Assembly: GCF_027912535.1 (NCBI RefSeq)
Contig: NZ_CP115465.1
Coordinates: 1,778,001 to 1,842,000 of the forward strand
DNA length: 64,000 nucleotides
Direction of reading: 5' to 3'
Source of the DNA: Brevundimonas sp. NIBR11
Lineage (GTDB): Bacteria; Pseudomonadota; Alphaproteobacteria; Caulobacterales; Caulobacteraceae
Each line of letters starts with the position of its first letter. Within the stretch, counting starts at the first letter, position 1. The translations under genes and the position numbers were made by a program. Below, piece by piece: positions 16,679 to 25,482 of the stretch. Below the pieces are notes generated by a model. It saw only the letters and a program-made list of their open reading frames with translations, made no database searches and was not told where the DNA came from.

Positions 16679-17808
16679 GCGCGATCGAGCCCTTTCGCGC
16701 CATCGCGATCAGCCGGCTGGCCCATGCCATGAAGGCCGAAGGGCGGTCGGTGATCCATATGGAGTTCGGCCAGCCCTCGACCGGGGCGCCGCCGGCCGCC
16801 ATCGCCGAGGCGCACCGGGTGCTGGACGCCGACAGCATGGGCTACTGGGAGAGCGCGCCGCTGAAGGCCCGGATCGCCCGGCTGTATCAGGAGCGTTATG
16901 GCGTCACGGTCTCGCCGGACCAGCTGCTGCTCACCAATGGCGCCTCGCCGGCCCTGGTGCTGGCCCTGTCCAGCCGGTTCGGGCCGGGCGACCGGATCGC
17001 CATGGCCCGGCCGGGCTATGTGGCCTATCGCAACACGGTGAAGGCGCTGAAGATGGTCCCGGTCGAGATCGGCTGCGGGCCTGAGGAGCACTACCAGCTG
17101 ACGGCCTCTGCGCTTGAGGCGCTGGAGCCCACGCCCGCTGGTGTCATCATCGCCAGCCCGGCCAACCCGACCGGCTCGATCATTCCGCCGAAGGAGCTCG
17201 AGGCCATCGTCGGCGTCTGCGTGCGGCGGGGCATCGTCATCGTCTCCGACGAGATCTACCACGGCCTCAGCTACACGGGCCGGACGCCCTCGGTGCTGGA
17301 GTTCGCGCCCGAGGCGTTCGTCATCAACAGCTTCTCCAAATACTGGAGCATGGCCGGGTGGCGGCTGGGCTGGCTGCTGGTTCCGCCCCAGCACATCGAG
17401 CGGGCCAAGGCGTTCATCGGCAACCTGTTCCTGACCCCGCCGTCGCTGAGCCAGCACGCGGGTCTGGTGGCGATGGACCAGCACGCGGTGCTGGAGAGTC
17501 ATATCCGGACCTATGCGACGAACCGCGACCTGATGCTGGCGGCCCTGCCCGCCCTGGGTCTGAAGTCGATCGCCCCGCCGGATGGAGCCTTCTACATCTG
17601 GGCCGATATCGGCCATCTGACCGACGACAGCGTGGCCTTCTGCGAGCAGTTGCTTCGCGACACCGGGGTGGCGACGGCGCCGGGGGTGGACTTCGATCCT
17701 GTCGATGGTCCCCATTTCATGCGCTTCAGCTTCGCGGTCTCGACGGCCGAGGTCGAGGAGGCGCTGAGACGGATTACGCCGTGGTTCGAGGCGCGCGCCG
17801 GGACCTGA
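16675..17808 (+). CDS. PLP-dependent aminotransferase, class I/II
   Basis: The 377-residue protein is a fold-type I aminotransferase. It has the glycine-poor substrate-side start FGQPSTGAPPAAIAEAH, the ring-stacking region NGASPALVLALSS, ASPANPTGSIIPP (the conserved NPTG), VSDEIYHGLSY with the PLP-pairing Asp and Tyr, and the Schiff-base lysine in SFSKYWSMAGWRLGW. The amino-acid specificity cannot be read from sequence. It begins at the ATG overlapping the rsmA stop, and ends two bases before the terminal hairpin of the dispersed element (copy B). Confidence 0.88.
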   Translation: MSAIEPFRAIAISRLAHAMKAEGRSVIHMEFGQPSTGAPPAAIAEAHRVLDADSMGYWESAPLKARIARLYQERYGVTVSPDQLLLTNGASPALVLALSSRFGPGDRIAMARPGYVAYRNTVKALKMVPVEIGCGPEEHYQLTASALEALEPTPAGVIIASPANPTGSIIPPKELEAIVGVCVRRGIVIVSDEIYHGLSYTGRTPSVLEFAPEAFVINSFSKYWSMAGWRLGWLLVPPQHIERAKAFIGNLFLTPPSLSQHAGLVAMDQHAVLESHIRTYATNRDLMLAALPALGLKSIAPPDGAFYIWADIGHLTDDSVAFCEQLLRDTGVATAPGVDFDPVDGPHFMRFSFAVSTAEVEEALRRITPWFEARAGT

Positions 17809-17810
17809 AC

Positions 17811-18014
17811 CTTTTCGTCCGTTTCGTCATGACGCGAGCAACGTGACGAAAGGTGACGAAACGGACCAATTCCACCGAAGTCCGCTCTCTCCGCGAACCC
17901 AAGTCGCCATTGTAGGGCGCCCAGATACCAAGGCGAGCAAATAGCGCGAAACGGGCCTCCAGATCAGGCGGGACGGTGTTTCGGACTGTCGAATTGATTT
18001 TTATCTTCGACAGG
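17811..18014 (-). repeat. Dispersed intergenic element, copy B
   Basis: Read on the minus strand from 18014, this 204-base stretch aligns end to end with copy A at 3236-3449. The 18-base left end is identical, GGTTCGCGGAGAG is identical, and both end in ATGACGAAACGGACGAAA. The terminal stem here is 13 perfect base pairs (17854-17866 with 17817-17829). A -10-like TACAAT (17914 to 17909) sits two bases off the position of TATACT in copy A. The copy begins 20 bases after the stop of gmk, in the same direction as gmk, and ends at the 3' end of the convergent aminotransferase gene, the same setting as copy A. Confidence 0.8.
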
Positions 18015-18034
18015 CATTCGCCTCTCGATGGGTC

Positions 18035-18676
18035 TCAAACGTCCTCGGCCAGCAGGGCGGACTGGTAGCCGCCGACCCAGGTGTTGCGGAAGCGACGGCT
18101 GCGCTCGGCGTGATAGATGTGGGCCAGTTCGGCGTAGGAGCGGTCGAAGTCGTCGTTGACGAAGACGTAGTCGAACTCCGTGCAGTGCTCGATCTCGCCC
18201 TTGGCGTTGGCGATGCGGCGCTCGATGACGTCGTCGGCGTCCTGGGACCGGGTCACCAGGCGGCGCTTCAACTCCTCCAGGCTGGGCGGAAGGATGAAGA
18301 CCCGGACGGCGTCTTCCGGGCATTTCCGGGCGATATCGCGCGCGCCCTGCCAGTCGATGTCGAACAGGACGTCGCGGCCCTCTTCCAGGGCCTTGTCGAC
18401 CGGGGCGCGCAGGCTGCCGTAGCGATTGCCGTGGACGTCGGCCCATTCGAGGAAGGCGTCGTCGTCGATGCCCTTCTGGAACTCCTCGGCGCTGACGAAA
18501 TGGTAGTCGCGGTCCGCGACCTCGCCTGGCCTCCGGTCGCGCGTGGTCATGGAGATCGACAGCTCCAGCCCGCCATGGTCGGCCATCAGGCGACGGCACA
18601 GCGAGGTCTTTCCGGCGCCTGACGGGCTGGCGACGATCAGGAGGACGCCCCGGCGGGGCGTGCGTTCATTCGACAT
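18035..18676 (-). CDS. gmk: Guanylate kinase
   Basis: The 213-residue enzyme phosphorylates GMP to GDP. It has the P-loop SPSGAGKTSLCRRL near residue 15. The GMP-binding region includes SISMTTRDRRPGE and DYHFVSAEEFQKG, then FLEWADVHGNRYGS and DVLFDIDWQGARDI. The ATG at 18674-18676 was chosen; an upstream in-frame ATG at 18703 would add nine unconserved residues. Its start overlaps the end of the YicC gene by 11 bases, so it is the last gene of the long minus-strand fab-mltG-yicC-gmk run. Confidence 0.92.
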   Translation of the reverse strand: MSNERTPRRGVLLIVASPSGAGKTSLCRRLMADHGGLELSISMTTRDRRPGEVADRDYHFVSAEEFQKGIDDDAFLEWADVHGNRYGSLRAPVDKALEEGRDVLFDIDWQGARDIARKCPEDAVRVFILPPSLEELKRRLVTRSQDADDVIERRIANAKGEIEHCTEFDYVFVNDDFDRSYAELAHIYHAERSRRFRNTWVGGYQSALLAEDV

Positions 18677-19550
18677 TCTGCACTTGCTCTCGAAGCTGCT
18701 CAATGACCGCCTTGAGGTCGAGGCCCGTCGCGGTCAGGGCCGTCGTAGCCGATTTCGAGCAGAGTGTGTTCGCTTCGCGCATGAACTCCTGCATCAGGAA
18801 GTCCAATTTGCGGCCGGCGGGCGGCTGATCCAACAGGGCGCGCGCCGAGGCGACGTGGGCGGTGAGCCGGTCCAGCTCCTCACGGACGTCGGCCTTGGTC
18901 GCCAGCGCTGCGGCCTCCAGCACGATCCGGTCTTCGAGACCCGGCGCATCGGGGGCCAGTTCGGCCATGCGGCGGGCGAAACGGTCGCGGACGGCGGCGG
19001 TCTGGGCGGCGGCCTCGGTCTCGGCCTTGGCGACCAGGGCTTCGATGCGGCCGACGAAATCCTCGATGACGGGACGCAGCTGGGCGCCCTCGCGTTCGCG
19101 TGACAGTTTCAGGGCGTCGAGCGCCTGTTCGACCGTGGCGGCCATGGCGGCCTCGACGGGCGCGCGGGCCTCGGCGTCGTCGACCTCCTCGTCGGCGTCG
19201 AGGACGCCGCGCAGGGCCAGCAGGCCGTCGGCGGACGGCGGCGTCGCCCCCTCCATCGCCAGCTGGTTGGCCAGCTCGAGGTAGCGAGCGAGGACCGCCT
19301 CGTTGACCTTCAGGATCGAGGCGTCGCCCGGGGCGCGGCGGGCCTGGACGCCGAGCGTCACCTGACCCCGGCTAAGACGCGCCTGACCGGCGGCCTTGGC
19401 GAGGCGTTCGAGGTTGTCGAAGCCGTTGGGGCCCCGGAAACGGACCTCCAGATTGCGGCCGTTGACCGAGCGCGCCTCGACCGACCAGCTCCAGCCGTCC
19501 AGCGCGCCGTCGGCCCGGCCGAAGCCGGTCATGCCGGAGAGGATGGTCAC
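18666..19550 (-). CDS. YicC family endoribonuclease-like protein
   Basis: The 294-residue protein starts LSGMTGFGRADG, the N-terminal signature of the YicC/YloC family, and continues SVEARSVNGRNLEVRFRGP. It ends with the DUF1732-type conserved block GRKLDFLMQEFMREANTLCSKS. Family members are reported to be RNases that take part in small-RNA turnover and stationary-phase survival. The start is a GTG whose last bases overlap the mltG stop (GTGA, 19547-19550). The yicC-gmk pairing is common in proteobacteria. Confidence 0.9.
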   Translation of the reverse strand: MTILSGMTGFGRADGALDGWSWSVEARSVNGRNLEVRFRGPNGFDNLERLAKAAGQARLSRGQVTLGVQARRAPGDASILKVNEAVLARYLELANQLAMEGATPPSADGLLALRGVLDADEEVDDAEARAPVEAAMAATVEQALDALKLSREREGAQLRPVIEDFVGRIEALVAKAETEAAAQTAAVRDRFARRMAELAPDAPGLEDRIVLEAAALATKADVREELDRLTAHVASARALLDQPPAGRKLDFLMQEFMREANTLCSKSATTALTATGLDLKAVIEQLREQVQNVE

Positions 19551-20743
19551 TGACCGGCCGCCGGGGCGTTCGGACGCGGGGCCGCACGTTGCGGCGTGAC
19601 CGTGCCCGGAGCCTGCATGGTGATGACGGCCTCGCCGGTCAGTGGCGGGGCGGCGGCGTCCGTCGCGGCTGTTCCCGGCGGTGGCGCGCCGGGAACAGCG
19701 CCCGGCGGCAGGGCCTCGGCTGGCGGAGCCTTGCCAGCCTCGATAGCGCGCCAACGGGAGACGTTGGCCAGGTGCTCGGCATAGGTGCGGGCGAAGACGT
19801 GGCCGCCCGTGCCGTCCGCGACGAAGAACAGGTCCTGGGTCGCAGGCGGGTTGAGCACCGCCTCCAGCGCCTGGCGGCCAGGGTTGGCGATCGGCGTCGG
19901 CGGCAGGCCGTCGATGAGATATGTGTTCCAGCCCGTGTCGCGCTGAAGCTCCGACAGGCGGATGCCCCGGCCCAGCGGACGGCCCTTGGTGATGCCGTAG
20001 ATGATGGTCGGGTCGCTCTCCAGCCGCATGCCGATGCGCAGCCGGTTGGAAAAGACTGCGGCGACGCGCGGTCGTTCGCGGGCCAGACCCGTCTCCTTCT
20101 CGACGATGGATGCCAGGATCACCGCTTCCTCGGGCGTACGGGCCACGGTGTTGGGGCTGCGGGCGGCCCACAGGCGCGCCAGATTGTCGGCGGCGTCGCG
20201 CTGCATCCGGGCGATGACCGAGGCGCGGGTCTCGCCGCGAGAGACCTCGTAGGTGTCGGCCCAGAGCGAGCCTTCCTCGGGGATTTCATCGATCGTGCCG
20301 ACCAGCACCGGCTCCGCGTTCAGGATGTCGACGGCCTGGGCCGAGGACCAGCCCTCGGGAATGGTCACGAAATGGCGGACCACGCGTCCGTCGGTCAGTA
20401 GAGCGATGACGGCCTTGAGCGAGGCGCGGGACGGGACCTCATACTCGCCGGCGCGCAGCTTGCGGTCGGCGCCGCTGAGGGTCGCGGCGGCCTTGAACAT
20501 GTCGGCCGAACGGATGACGCCGGCGTTCTTGAGCGTGGCGGCGATGGCGGAGACACCCGAGCCGCTGGGCAGGGTCACGACCGTGGTGTCGCCCTCGCGC
20601 GCCGTCGGTCCCGGCGAATAGTAGACGCTCCAGCCCCAGGCCAAAGCGGCGATCAGGAACAGACTGAAGGTCGCGGACGCCGCCAGGAGCGCCACGACCA
20701 GACCCTTGCGTTTCGGTTTCGGCGCCCCCTCGCCTTTCGCCAC
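19547..20743 (-). CDS. mltG: Endolytic murein transglycosylase MltG
   Basis: The 398-residue protein has a short basic cytoplasmic lead, one membrane helix (LVVALLAASATFSLFLIAALAW), a LysM-like region (VVTLPSGSGVSAIAATLKNAG), and the YceG catalytic domain. There the catalytic Glu lies in LASIVEKETGLARERPRVAAVF, followed by RLRIGMRLESDPTIIYGI and TYLIDGLPPTPIANPG. It cleaves nascent glycan strands and is thought to terminate peptidoglycan elongation. A Pro/Ala-rich tail of about 60 residues is added at the C-terminus. The start is GTG, one base after the fabF stop. Confidence 0.92.
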   Translation of the reverse strand: MAKGEGAPKPKRKGLVVALLAASATFSLFLIAALAWGWSVYYSPGPTAREGDTTVVTLPSGSGVSAIAATLKNAGVIRSADMFKAAATLSGADRKLRAGEYEVPSRASLKAVIALLTDGRVVRHFVTIPEGWSSAQAVDILNAEPVLVGTIDEIPEEGSLWADTYEVSRGETRASVIARMQRDAADNLARLWAARSPNTVARTPEEAVILASIVEKETGLARERPRVAAVFSNRLRIGMRLESDPTIIYGITKGRPLGRGIRLSELQRDTGWNTYLIDGLPPTPIANPGRQALEAVLNPPATQDLFFVADGTGGHVFARTYAEHLANVSRWRAIEAGKAPPAEALPPGAVPGAPPPGTAATDAAAPPLTGEAVITMQAPGTVTPQRAAPRPNAPAAGQ

Positions 20744-20744
20744 G

Positions 20745-22025
20745 TCAGGTCACCTTGCGGAAGATGATGGAGGCGTTCGTGCCGCCAAACCCGAAGCTAT
20801 TGGACATGGCCACATCGATCTCCATCGGTTTGCCCTTGTGTGGCACGAGGTCGATGGCGGTTTCGTGTTCCGGGTCGTCGAGGTTGATCGTCGGCGGAGC
20901 GATCTGGTCGCGGATGGCCAGAACCGAGAACACAGCCTCGATGGCCCCGGCGGCGCCGAGAAGGTGGCCGGTCATCGACTTGGTGGAGGACATGGCCATG
21001 TCCTTGGCGTGGTCCCCGACCAGCCGCTCGACCGCGCGCAACTCGATCCAGTCGGCCATGGTCGAGGTGCCGTGGGCGTTGACGTAGTCGATGTCGGTCA
21101 CGTCGATTCCGGCCCGCTTCACCGCCGCCTTCATGGCGCGATAGGCGCCGTCGCCGTCCTCGGACGGGGCGGTGATGTGATAGGCGTCGCCACTCATGCC
21201 GTAGCCGATCACCTCGGCGTAGATCTTCGCGCCGCGCGCCTTGGCGTGTTCGTATTCTTCCAGCACCAGGACGCCCGCGCCCTCGCCCATGACGAAGCCG
21301 GCGTGGCCCCGGTCGTAGGGACGTGAGGCGGCCTCGGGCGTGTCGTTGTAGGCGGTGCAGAGGGCCTTGCAGGCCAGGAAGCCGGCGATGCCGATGGGGA
21401 CGATGGAGCTTTCCGCACCGCCCGCCACCATCACGTCGGCGTCGTCCAAGGCGATCATCCGGGCCGCATCGCCGATGGCGTGGACGCCGGAGGCGCAGGC
21501 CGTGACCACCGCGTGGTTCGGACCCTTCAGCCCGTGGCGGATGGAGATCTGGCCCGAGGCGAGGTTTATGAGGGCGGACGGGATGAAGAAGGGGCTGATC
21601 CGGCGCGGACCGCTGTCCTGAAGGATCAGGGCGTTCTCGGCGATGGGACCCAGGCCTCCGATGCCCGCACCCATCATGACGCCGGTGCGTTCCTTGTCCT
21701 CGTCGGATTCAGGATGCCAGTTCGCGTCGTTCAGCGCCTCGTCGGCGGCCGCGATGCCGAACAGGATGAAGTCGTCGACGCGCTTCCGGTCCTTGGCCGA
21801 CATGACCCTGTCCGGATCGAACATGCCGGGCGTATCGGGCGAGCCGCCGCCGCGCCCGTCCACGCTGGGAACCTCGCCCGCGATGGTGCAGCCGTAGCCC
21901 TCGGTGTCAAAGGTCGTGATCTTGCCGATGCCCGAGCGGCCTTCGACGATCCCCTTCCAGCTGTGTTCCACGCCATTTCCCAGGGGAGTGACGAGGCCGA
22001 GACCCGTTACGACGACACGGCGCAT
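20745..22025 (-). CDS. fabF: 3-oxoacyl-[acyl-carrier-protein] synthase II
   Basis: The 426-residue condensing enzyme elongates acyl-ACP chains. It starts MRRVVVTGLGLVTPLGNG. The active-site Cys is in VTACASGVHAIGDA, and the two catalytic histidines are in NAHGTSTMADWIE and SMTGHLLGAAGAIEA. NSFGFGGTNASIIF closes the fold. The ATG at 22023-22025 follows a GGAG nine bases upstream; five upstream residues from a TTG are possible but unlikely. The short insert with the ESDEDKERTG loop is normal for FabF. Confidence 0.94.
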   Translation of the reverse strand: MRRVVVTGLGLVTPLGNGVEHSWKGIVEGRSGIGKITTFDTEGYGCTIAGEVPSVDGRGGGSPDTPGMFDPDRVMSAKDRKRVDDFILFGIAAADEALNDANWHPESDEDKERTGVMMGAGIGGLGPIAENALILQDSGPRRISPFFIPSALINLASGQISIRHGLKGPNHAVVTACASGVHAIGDAARMIALDDADVMVAGGAESSIVPIGIAGFLACKALCTAYNDTPEAASRPYDRGHAGFVMGEGAGVLVLEEYEHAKARGAKIYAEVIGYGMSGDAYHITAPSEDGDGAYRAMKAAVKRAGIDVTDIDYVNAHGTSTMADWIELRAVERLVGDHAKDMAMSSTKSMTGHLLGAAGAIEAVFSVLAIRDQIAPPTINLDDPEHETAIDLVPHKGKPMEIDVAMSNSFGFGGTNASIIFRKVT

Positions 22026-22130
22026 GCGTTGGCGCTCCAACTCCGAAAACCTGATTCAGAAACAATAATGGCCGCCGGGCGTCTCCGCTAGGAGCGCCGG
22101 GCGGCCATCGATTGCCGGTGGGACTGTGGC

Positions 22131-22370
22131 TTAGGCCGCGGTCTTTTCGGTGATGAACTTCACCGCGTCGCCGACGGTCTGAATGTGCTCAGCGGCGTCG
22201 TCGGGGATCTCGATGTCGAACTCTTCTTCGAAGGCCATGACCAGTTCGACGTTGTCGAGCGAGTCAGCGCCCAGGTCGTCGATGAAGCTGGCCTTTTCGG
22301 TGACCTTGTCCGGATCGGCGTCCAGGTGGTCGATGACGATCTTGCGGACGCGTTCCAGGATGTCGGACAT
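22131..22370 (-). CDS. acpP: Acyl carrier protein
   Basis: The 79-residue acidic protein has the 4'-phosphopantetheine attachment serine in [21 protein letters not shown], at about residue 37. It carries the growing acyl chain between FabD, FabG and FabF, all encoded beside it. The ATG at 22368-22370 is the only sensible start. The 207 bases upstream to fabG contain no other gene and probably hold the acpP promoter; I could not place one convincingly. Confidence 0.96.
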   Translation of the reverse strand: MSDILERVRKIVIDHLDADPDKVTEKASFIDDLGADSLDNVELVMAFEEEFDIEIPDDAAEHIQTVGDAVKFITEKTAA

Positions 22371-22577
22371 GTGTGTCTCTGCCTTCTAGGGCCGCCGGGG
22401 CGGCAAATGGTGGTCTTGCCGTCTCACGACGGCTCCGCTTGCGCAAGAGGCAACGCCTCACTGACCCAACCGGTTGCCGGGCCTTTAGCACACCCGTTTC
22501 AAAGAGAAATAGGGCGTAACTCTCCTTGATCGGCTATCGCGCGGTCGCGCTCCTTGAGCCGAAGGGCCTGTGATCGA

Positions 22578-23318
22578 TCAAATCATGGCCATGCCGCCGT
22601 TCACGTGCAGGGTCTGGCCCGTGACGTATGCAGCCTCCTCCGACGACAGATAGACGGCGGCGGCGGCGATCTCGTCGCCCGTGCCCAGACGTCCTGTCGG
22701 GATGTTCTTCAGGATGGTCTCGCGCTGCTGGTCGTTCAGCACGTCGGTCATCGGTGAGGCGATGAAGCCCGGGGCGATGCAGTTCACCGTGATTCCCCGC
22801 GAGCCGACTTCCTGGGCCAGCGACTTGGAGAAGCCGATCATGCCAGCCTTCGACGCCGCATAGTTGGTCTGGCCTGGGTTGCCGGTGACGCCGACGACCG
22901 AGGTCACGCCGATGATCCGGCCCGACCGACGCTTCATCATCCCCTTCATCGCGGCGCGCGACAGGCGGAAATAGCTCTCCAGATTGACGGTCAGGACGGA
23001 CTGGAAGTCCTCGTCCTTCATCCGCATCAGAAGACCGTCCTTGGTGATGCCGGCGTTGGCCACCAGGATGTCGAGCGGAGAACCGGCAGCCTCTTCGGCG
23101 GCCGCGACCAGATTGTCGACCAAGGCGGGGTCCGACAGGTTGGCGGTGGCGAAATGGGCGCGCTCGCCCAGCTCGGCCTTGATCTCGGCCAGGACGGCCT
23201 CGCGCGTTCCGCTGAGAACGACGGTGGCGCCTTGGGCGTGCAGGGCGCGAGCGACGGCCCCGCCGATGCCGCCCGTGGCGCCGGTGACGAGGGCGGTCTT
23301 GCCGGTGAGATCGAACAT
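22578..23318 (-). CDS. fabG: 3-oxoacyl-[acyl-carrier-protein] reductase
   Basis: The 246-residue short-chain dehydrogenase has the NADPH site TGATGGIGGAVARAL, the NAGITKDGLLMRM segment, and the catalytic Ser (GVTSVVGVTGNPGQ), Tyr and Lys (YAASKAGMIGFSK). The C-terminus VTGQTLHVNGGMAMI is typical of FabG. A perfect AAGGAGG ribosome-binding site lies five bases upstream of the ATG. It reduces 3-oxoacyl-ACP in the fatty-acid cycle. Confidence 0.95.
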   Translation of the reverse strand: MFDLTGKTALVTGATGGIGGAVARALHAQGATVVLSGTREAVLAEIKAELGERAHFATANLSDPALVDNLVAAAEEAAGSPLDILVANAGITKDGLLMRMKDEDFQSVLTVNLESYFRLSRAAMKGMMKRRSGRIIGVTSVVGVTGNPGQTNYAASKAGMIGFSKSLAQEVGSRGITVNCIAPGFIASPMTDVLNDQQRETILKNIPTGRLGTGDEIAAAAVYLSSEEAAYVTGQTLHVNGGMAMI

Positions 23319-23330
23319 TTGAACCTCCTT

Positions 23331-23483
23331 CCTTCTCCCTTGGAGGAGAAGGTCGCCCGTAGGGCCGGATGAGAGGTCGCGCGGACCTCTCAGGTTGAAG
23401 TTGGAGGGGGCAGACCGGTTGCGTCGGTGTGACCCCTCATCCGTCAGGCTTCGCCTGTCACCTTCTCCCGCAAGGGGAGAAGG
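23331..23483. repeat. Composite palindromic intergenic repeat between fabD and fabG
   Basis: CCTTCTCC (23331-23338) pairs with GGAGAAGG (23345-23352). GAGAGGTC (23371-23378) pairs with GACCTCTC (23384-23391). CTCATCCG (23436-23443) is the complement of CGGATGAG at 23366-23373. CCTTCTCCC (23461-23469) pairs with GGGAGAAGG (23475-23483). This nested set, with a CAGGC-TTC-GCCTG hairpin, is the widespread REP/RIME-like repeat type seen between alphaproteobacterial genes. It lies directly between two fab genes, so it would be part of their transcript. Confidence 0.75.
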
Positions 23484-23486
23484 AAA

Positions 23487-24431
23487 TCAAAGCGACTGTG
23501 CGAACGCCTCGATGTCTTCGGGCGTGTTGAGCGCCAGGCTCTCGGCGTCGGGAGCGATCCGCTTGGCCATGCCGGTCAGGACCTTGCCGGAGCCGATCTC
23601 GACGAAGCGGGTCACGCCGCCTTCGGTCGCCATCCACTCCATCGATTCGCGCCAGCGGACGCGGCCGGTGACCTGTTCGACCAGCAGGCGGCGGATCGTG
23701 TCGGCCTCGGTTTCGGGGCGGGCGGTCACGTTGGCGACCACCGGCACGGCCGGGGCGACCAAGGCGGCGGTGGCGAGCGCCGTGGCCATCTCGTCGGCGG
23801 CGGGCTGCATCAGAGGGCAGTGGAAGGGCGCCGAGACGTTCAGCGGGATGGCCCGCGCGCCGAGTTCCTTGGCCTTCTCGATGGCGCGGTCGACGGCGGC
23901 CTTCTCGCCCGAGATGACGACGTTGCCGTTGTTGTTGTCGTTGGCGACGACACAGACGCCGACTTCAGCGCCGGCGGCCGCTGCGGCCTCGGCCAGGGCC
24001 AGATCGGTCTTCGGTCCGATCAGGGAGGCCATGGCCCCCTGCCCCACCGGCACGGCGCGCTGCATGGCCTGACCGCGCAGCTTCAGCAGGCGGGCTGTGT
24101 CGGCGATCGACAGGGCGCCCGCGCCTGCGAGCGCCGAATACTCACCCAGGGAGTGACCGGCGACGAAGCCCGCCTTGTTCATCGTGACGCCGAACTCCTT
24201 TTCGAGCACCCGCATGACGGCCAGGGACACCGCCATCAGGGCCGGCTGGGCGTTCTCGGTCAGGGTCAGCTGGTCCTCAGGCCCGTTCCGCATCAGGCCC
24301 GACAGATCCTGTCCCAGCGCCTGGTCGATCTCGGCGAACACGTCGCGGGCCGAGGCGAAGGCGTCGGCCAGCGCCGCTCCCATGCCGACCGCCTGGCTGC
24401 CCTGTCCGGGGAAGAGAAGTGCGAGGGTCAT
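23487..24431 (-). CDS. fabD: Malonyl-CoA:ACP transacylase
   Basis: The 314-residue enzyme loads malonate onto ACP. Motifs are FPGQGSQAVGMG at the start, the nucleophile in GHSLGEYSALAGAGAL, the malonate-binding Arg in LKLRGQAMQRA, the His in NVSAPFHCPLM, and the closing VEIGSGKVLTG. The ATG at 24429-24431 overlaps the stop of the FkbM gene by four bases, so fabD is expressed from the promoter of that gene or coupled to it. Confidence 0.94.
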   Translation of the reverse strand: MTLALLFPGQGSQAVGMGAALADAFASARDVFAEIDQALGQDLSGLMRNGPEDQLTLTENAQPALMAVSLAVMRVLEKEFGVTMNKAGFVAGHSLGEYSALAGAGALSIADTARLLKLRGQAMQRAVPVGQGAMASLIGPKTDLALAEAAAAAGAEVGVCVVANDNNNGNVVISGEKAAVDRAIEKAKELGARAIPLNVSAPFHCPLMQPAADEMATALATAALVAPAVPVVANVTARPETEADTIRRLLVEQVTGRVRWRESMEWMATEGGVTRFVEIGSGKVLTGMAKRIAPDAESLALNTPEDIEAFAQSL

Positions 24432-25309
24432 GGCGTTCCGGTCCAAGTTGAAGGGGACCGATGGCTAGACCCTTCGACGCGATCCGGGAAGTCGGCTGCC
24501 GCCTTCGACTTCAGAATGAGGTTGGCCGGGGTGCGGGCCACGATCTCATAAGTCGCGAGCACCTCTTCGGTGACCGGCAACTGGGTCAGGGCCGAGATGG
24601 CGTAGTTCAGGCAGGCTTCGATCACGACGTAGCGGGGCCGGTAGCCGAAGGCGACGACGTCATTCAGCACCTTGACGTCCACTCCCTCGATATCCAGCGA
24701 CAGCAGATCGAAGACGGGCGGGACGCCGTGTTCGGCCAGCAGGCCGCCGAGCCGGCGCACCTGTACCCGCGTCTGGCCGACGGGTTCGCCCCAGACCGCC
24801 GCACTGTGATATTGAAGTGAAGAGACGTCGTCGTTGATTCCGAAGAAGAAGTCCGCCTCTCCGTCGAAGTCGGATATGGCGCAGTTGACCACACGGGCGT
24901 CCAGGCCGTGGAATTCCTTGTGGATCGACGGGATGAGGTTGGGATTGGCCTCGACCAGAATGCCACGCCACCCGAAGGTCTTCATCAGGTCCCAGGAGTT
25001 CGACCGTTCCTTGCCCCGGGCGCCCACGTCGACGACCAGACAGTCCCGCCCGTCGTTGACCATAAAGCGCAGCAGGTGTTCGAGCTCGCCGAACTGGGTC
25101 TGGTCGTTCAGCAGGCTCTGACTTCCGGTGATGCGGGCGGCGTACTCGGGGGACTCGAGGAAGTCGTTGACCAGGTCGCCGAACGCCCGGCCGTTGTTGA
25201 ACTTCTGGATATGGCCTTCGATGCCGACGTCGGGTTCGCGGCCCAGAATGCCGCGATACAGCCCCTCCAGAGCGCGTCGAATATCCTGCTCAGTGCCCCG
25301 GATCGTCAT
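24428..25309 (-). CDS. DUF4214-FkbM family methyltransferase
   Basis: The 293-residue protein joins two modules. Residues about 10-60 ([18 protein letters not shown] through [16 protein letters not shown]) match the DUF4214 helical domain, often found on surface-glycan enzymes. Residues about 90-270 are an FkbM-type SAM methyltransferase: [18 protein letters not shown] for motif [12 protein letters not shown] for the acidic loop, and [16 protein letters not shown] near the end. FkbM proteins commonly O-methylate sugars of glycans or lipids. It is the first gene before fabD with a four-base overlap. The substrate is unknown. Confidence 0.8.
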   Translation of the reverse strand: MTIRGTEQDIRRALEGLYRGILGREPDVGIEGHIQKFNNGRAFGDLVNDFLESPEYAARITGSQSLLNDQTQFGELEHLLRFMVNDGRDCLVVDVGARGKERSNSWDLMKTFGWRGILVEANPNLIPSIHKEFHGLDARVVNCAISDFDGEADFFFGINDDVSSLQYHSAAVWGEPVGQTRVQVRRLGGLLAEHGVPPVFDLLSLDIEGVDVKVLNDVVAFGYRPRYVVIEACLNYAISALTQLPVTEEVLATYEIVARTPANLILKSKAAADFPDRVEGSSHRSPSTWTGTP

Positions 25310-25334
25310 GCCCTCACCCGACTCAGCCCCAAGC

Positions 25335-25364
25335 CCTATATTTGCAGAGCCGTGGGGCGCACAA
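25335..25364 (-). promoter_or_regulatory. Probable promoter of the FkbM-fabD transcript
   Basis: On the minus strand TTGTGC (25359-25364) is followed by an 18-base spacer and TATAGG (25335-25340), about 25 bases before the FkbM start codon. This is a fair sigma-70-type match placed at the right distance. It is back to back with the rpsF promoter. Confidence 0.45.
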
Positions 25365-25410
25365 CCGCTGCGCGGCCTTTTGGTCGCGCAGACAACTCTG
25401 CCCCCCCGCC

Positions 25411-25439
25411 TTGCCCTGTCGCGGGTTTTCCCCTATACG
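25411..25439 (+). promoter_or_regulatory. Probable promoter of the rpsF-rpsR-rplI operon
   Basis: TTGCCC (25411-25416), a 17-base spacer, and TATACG (25434-25439) form a good sigma-70-type promoter reading toward rpsF. It would give a leader of about 130 bases with pairing potential at 25483-25519. Confidence 0.5.
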
Positions 25440-25482
25440 CGCCCGCTTTCCAGGGCTTCGGTCCCGGTGCGGAGTTCCAAAG

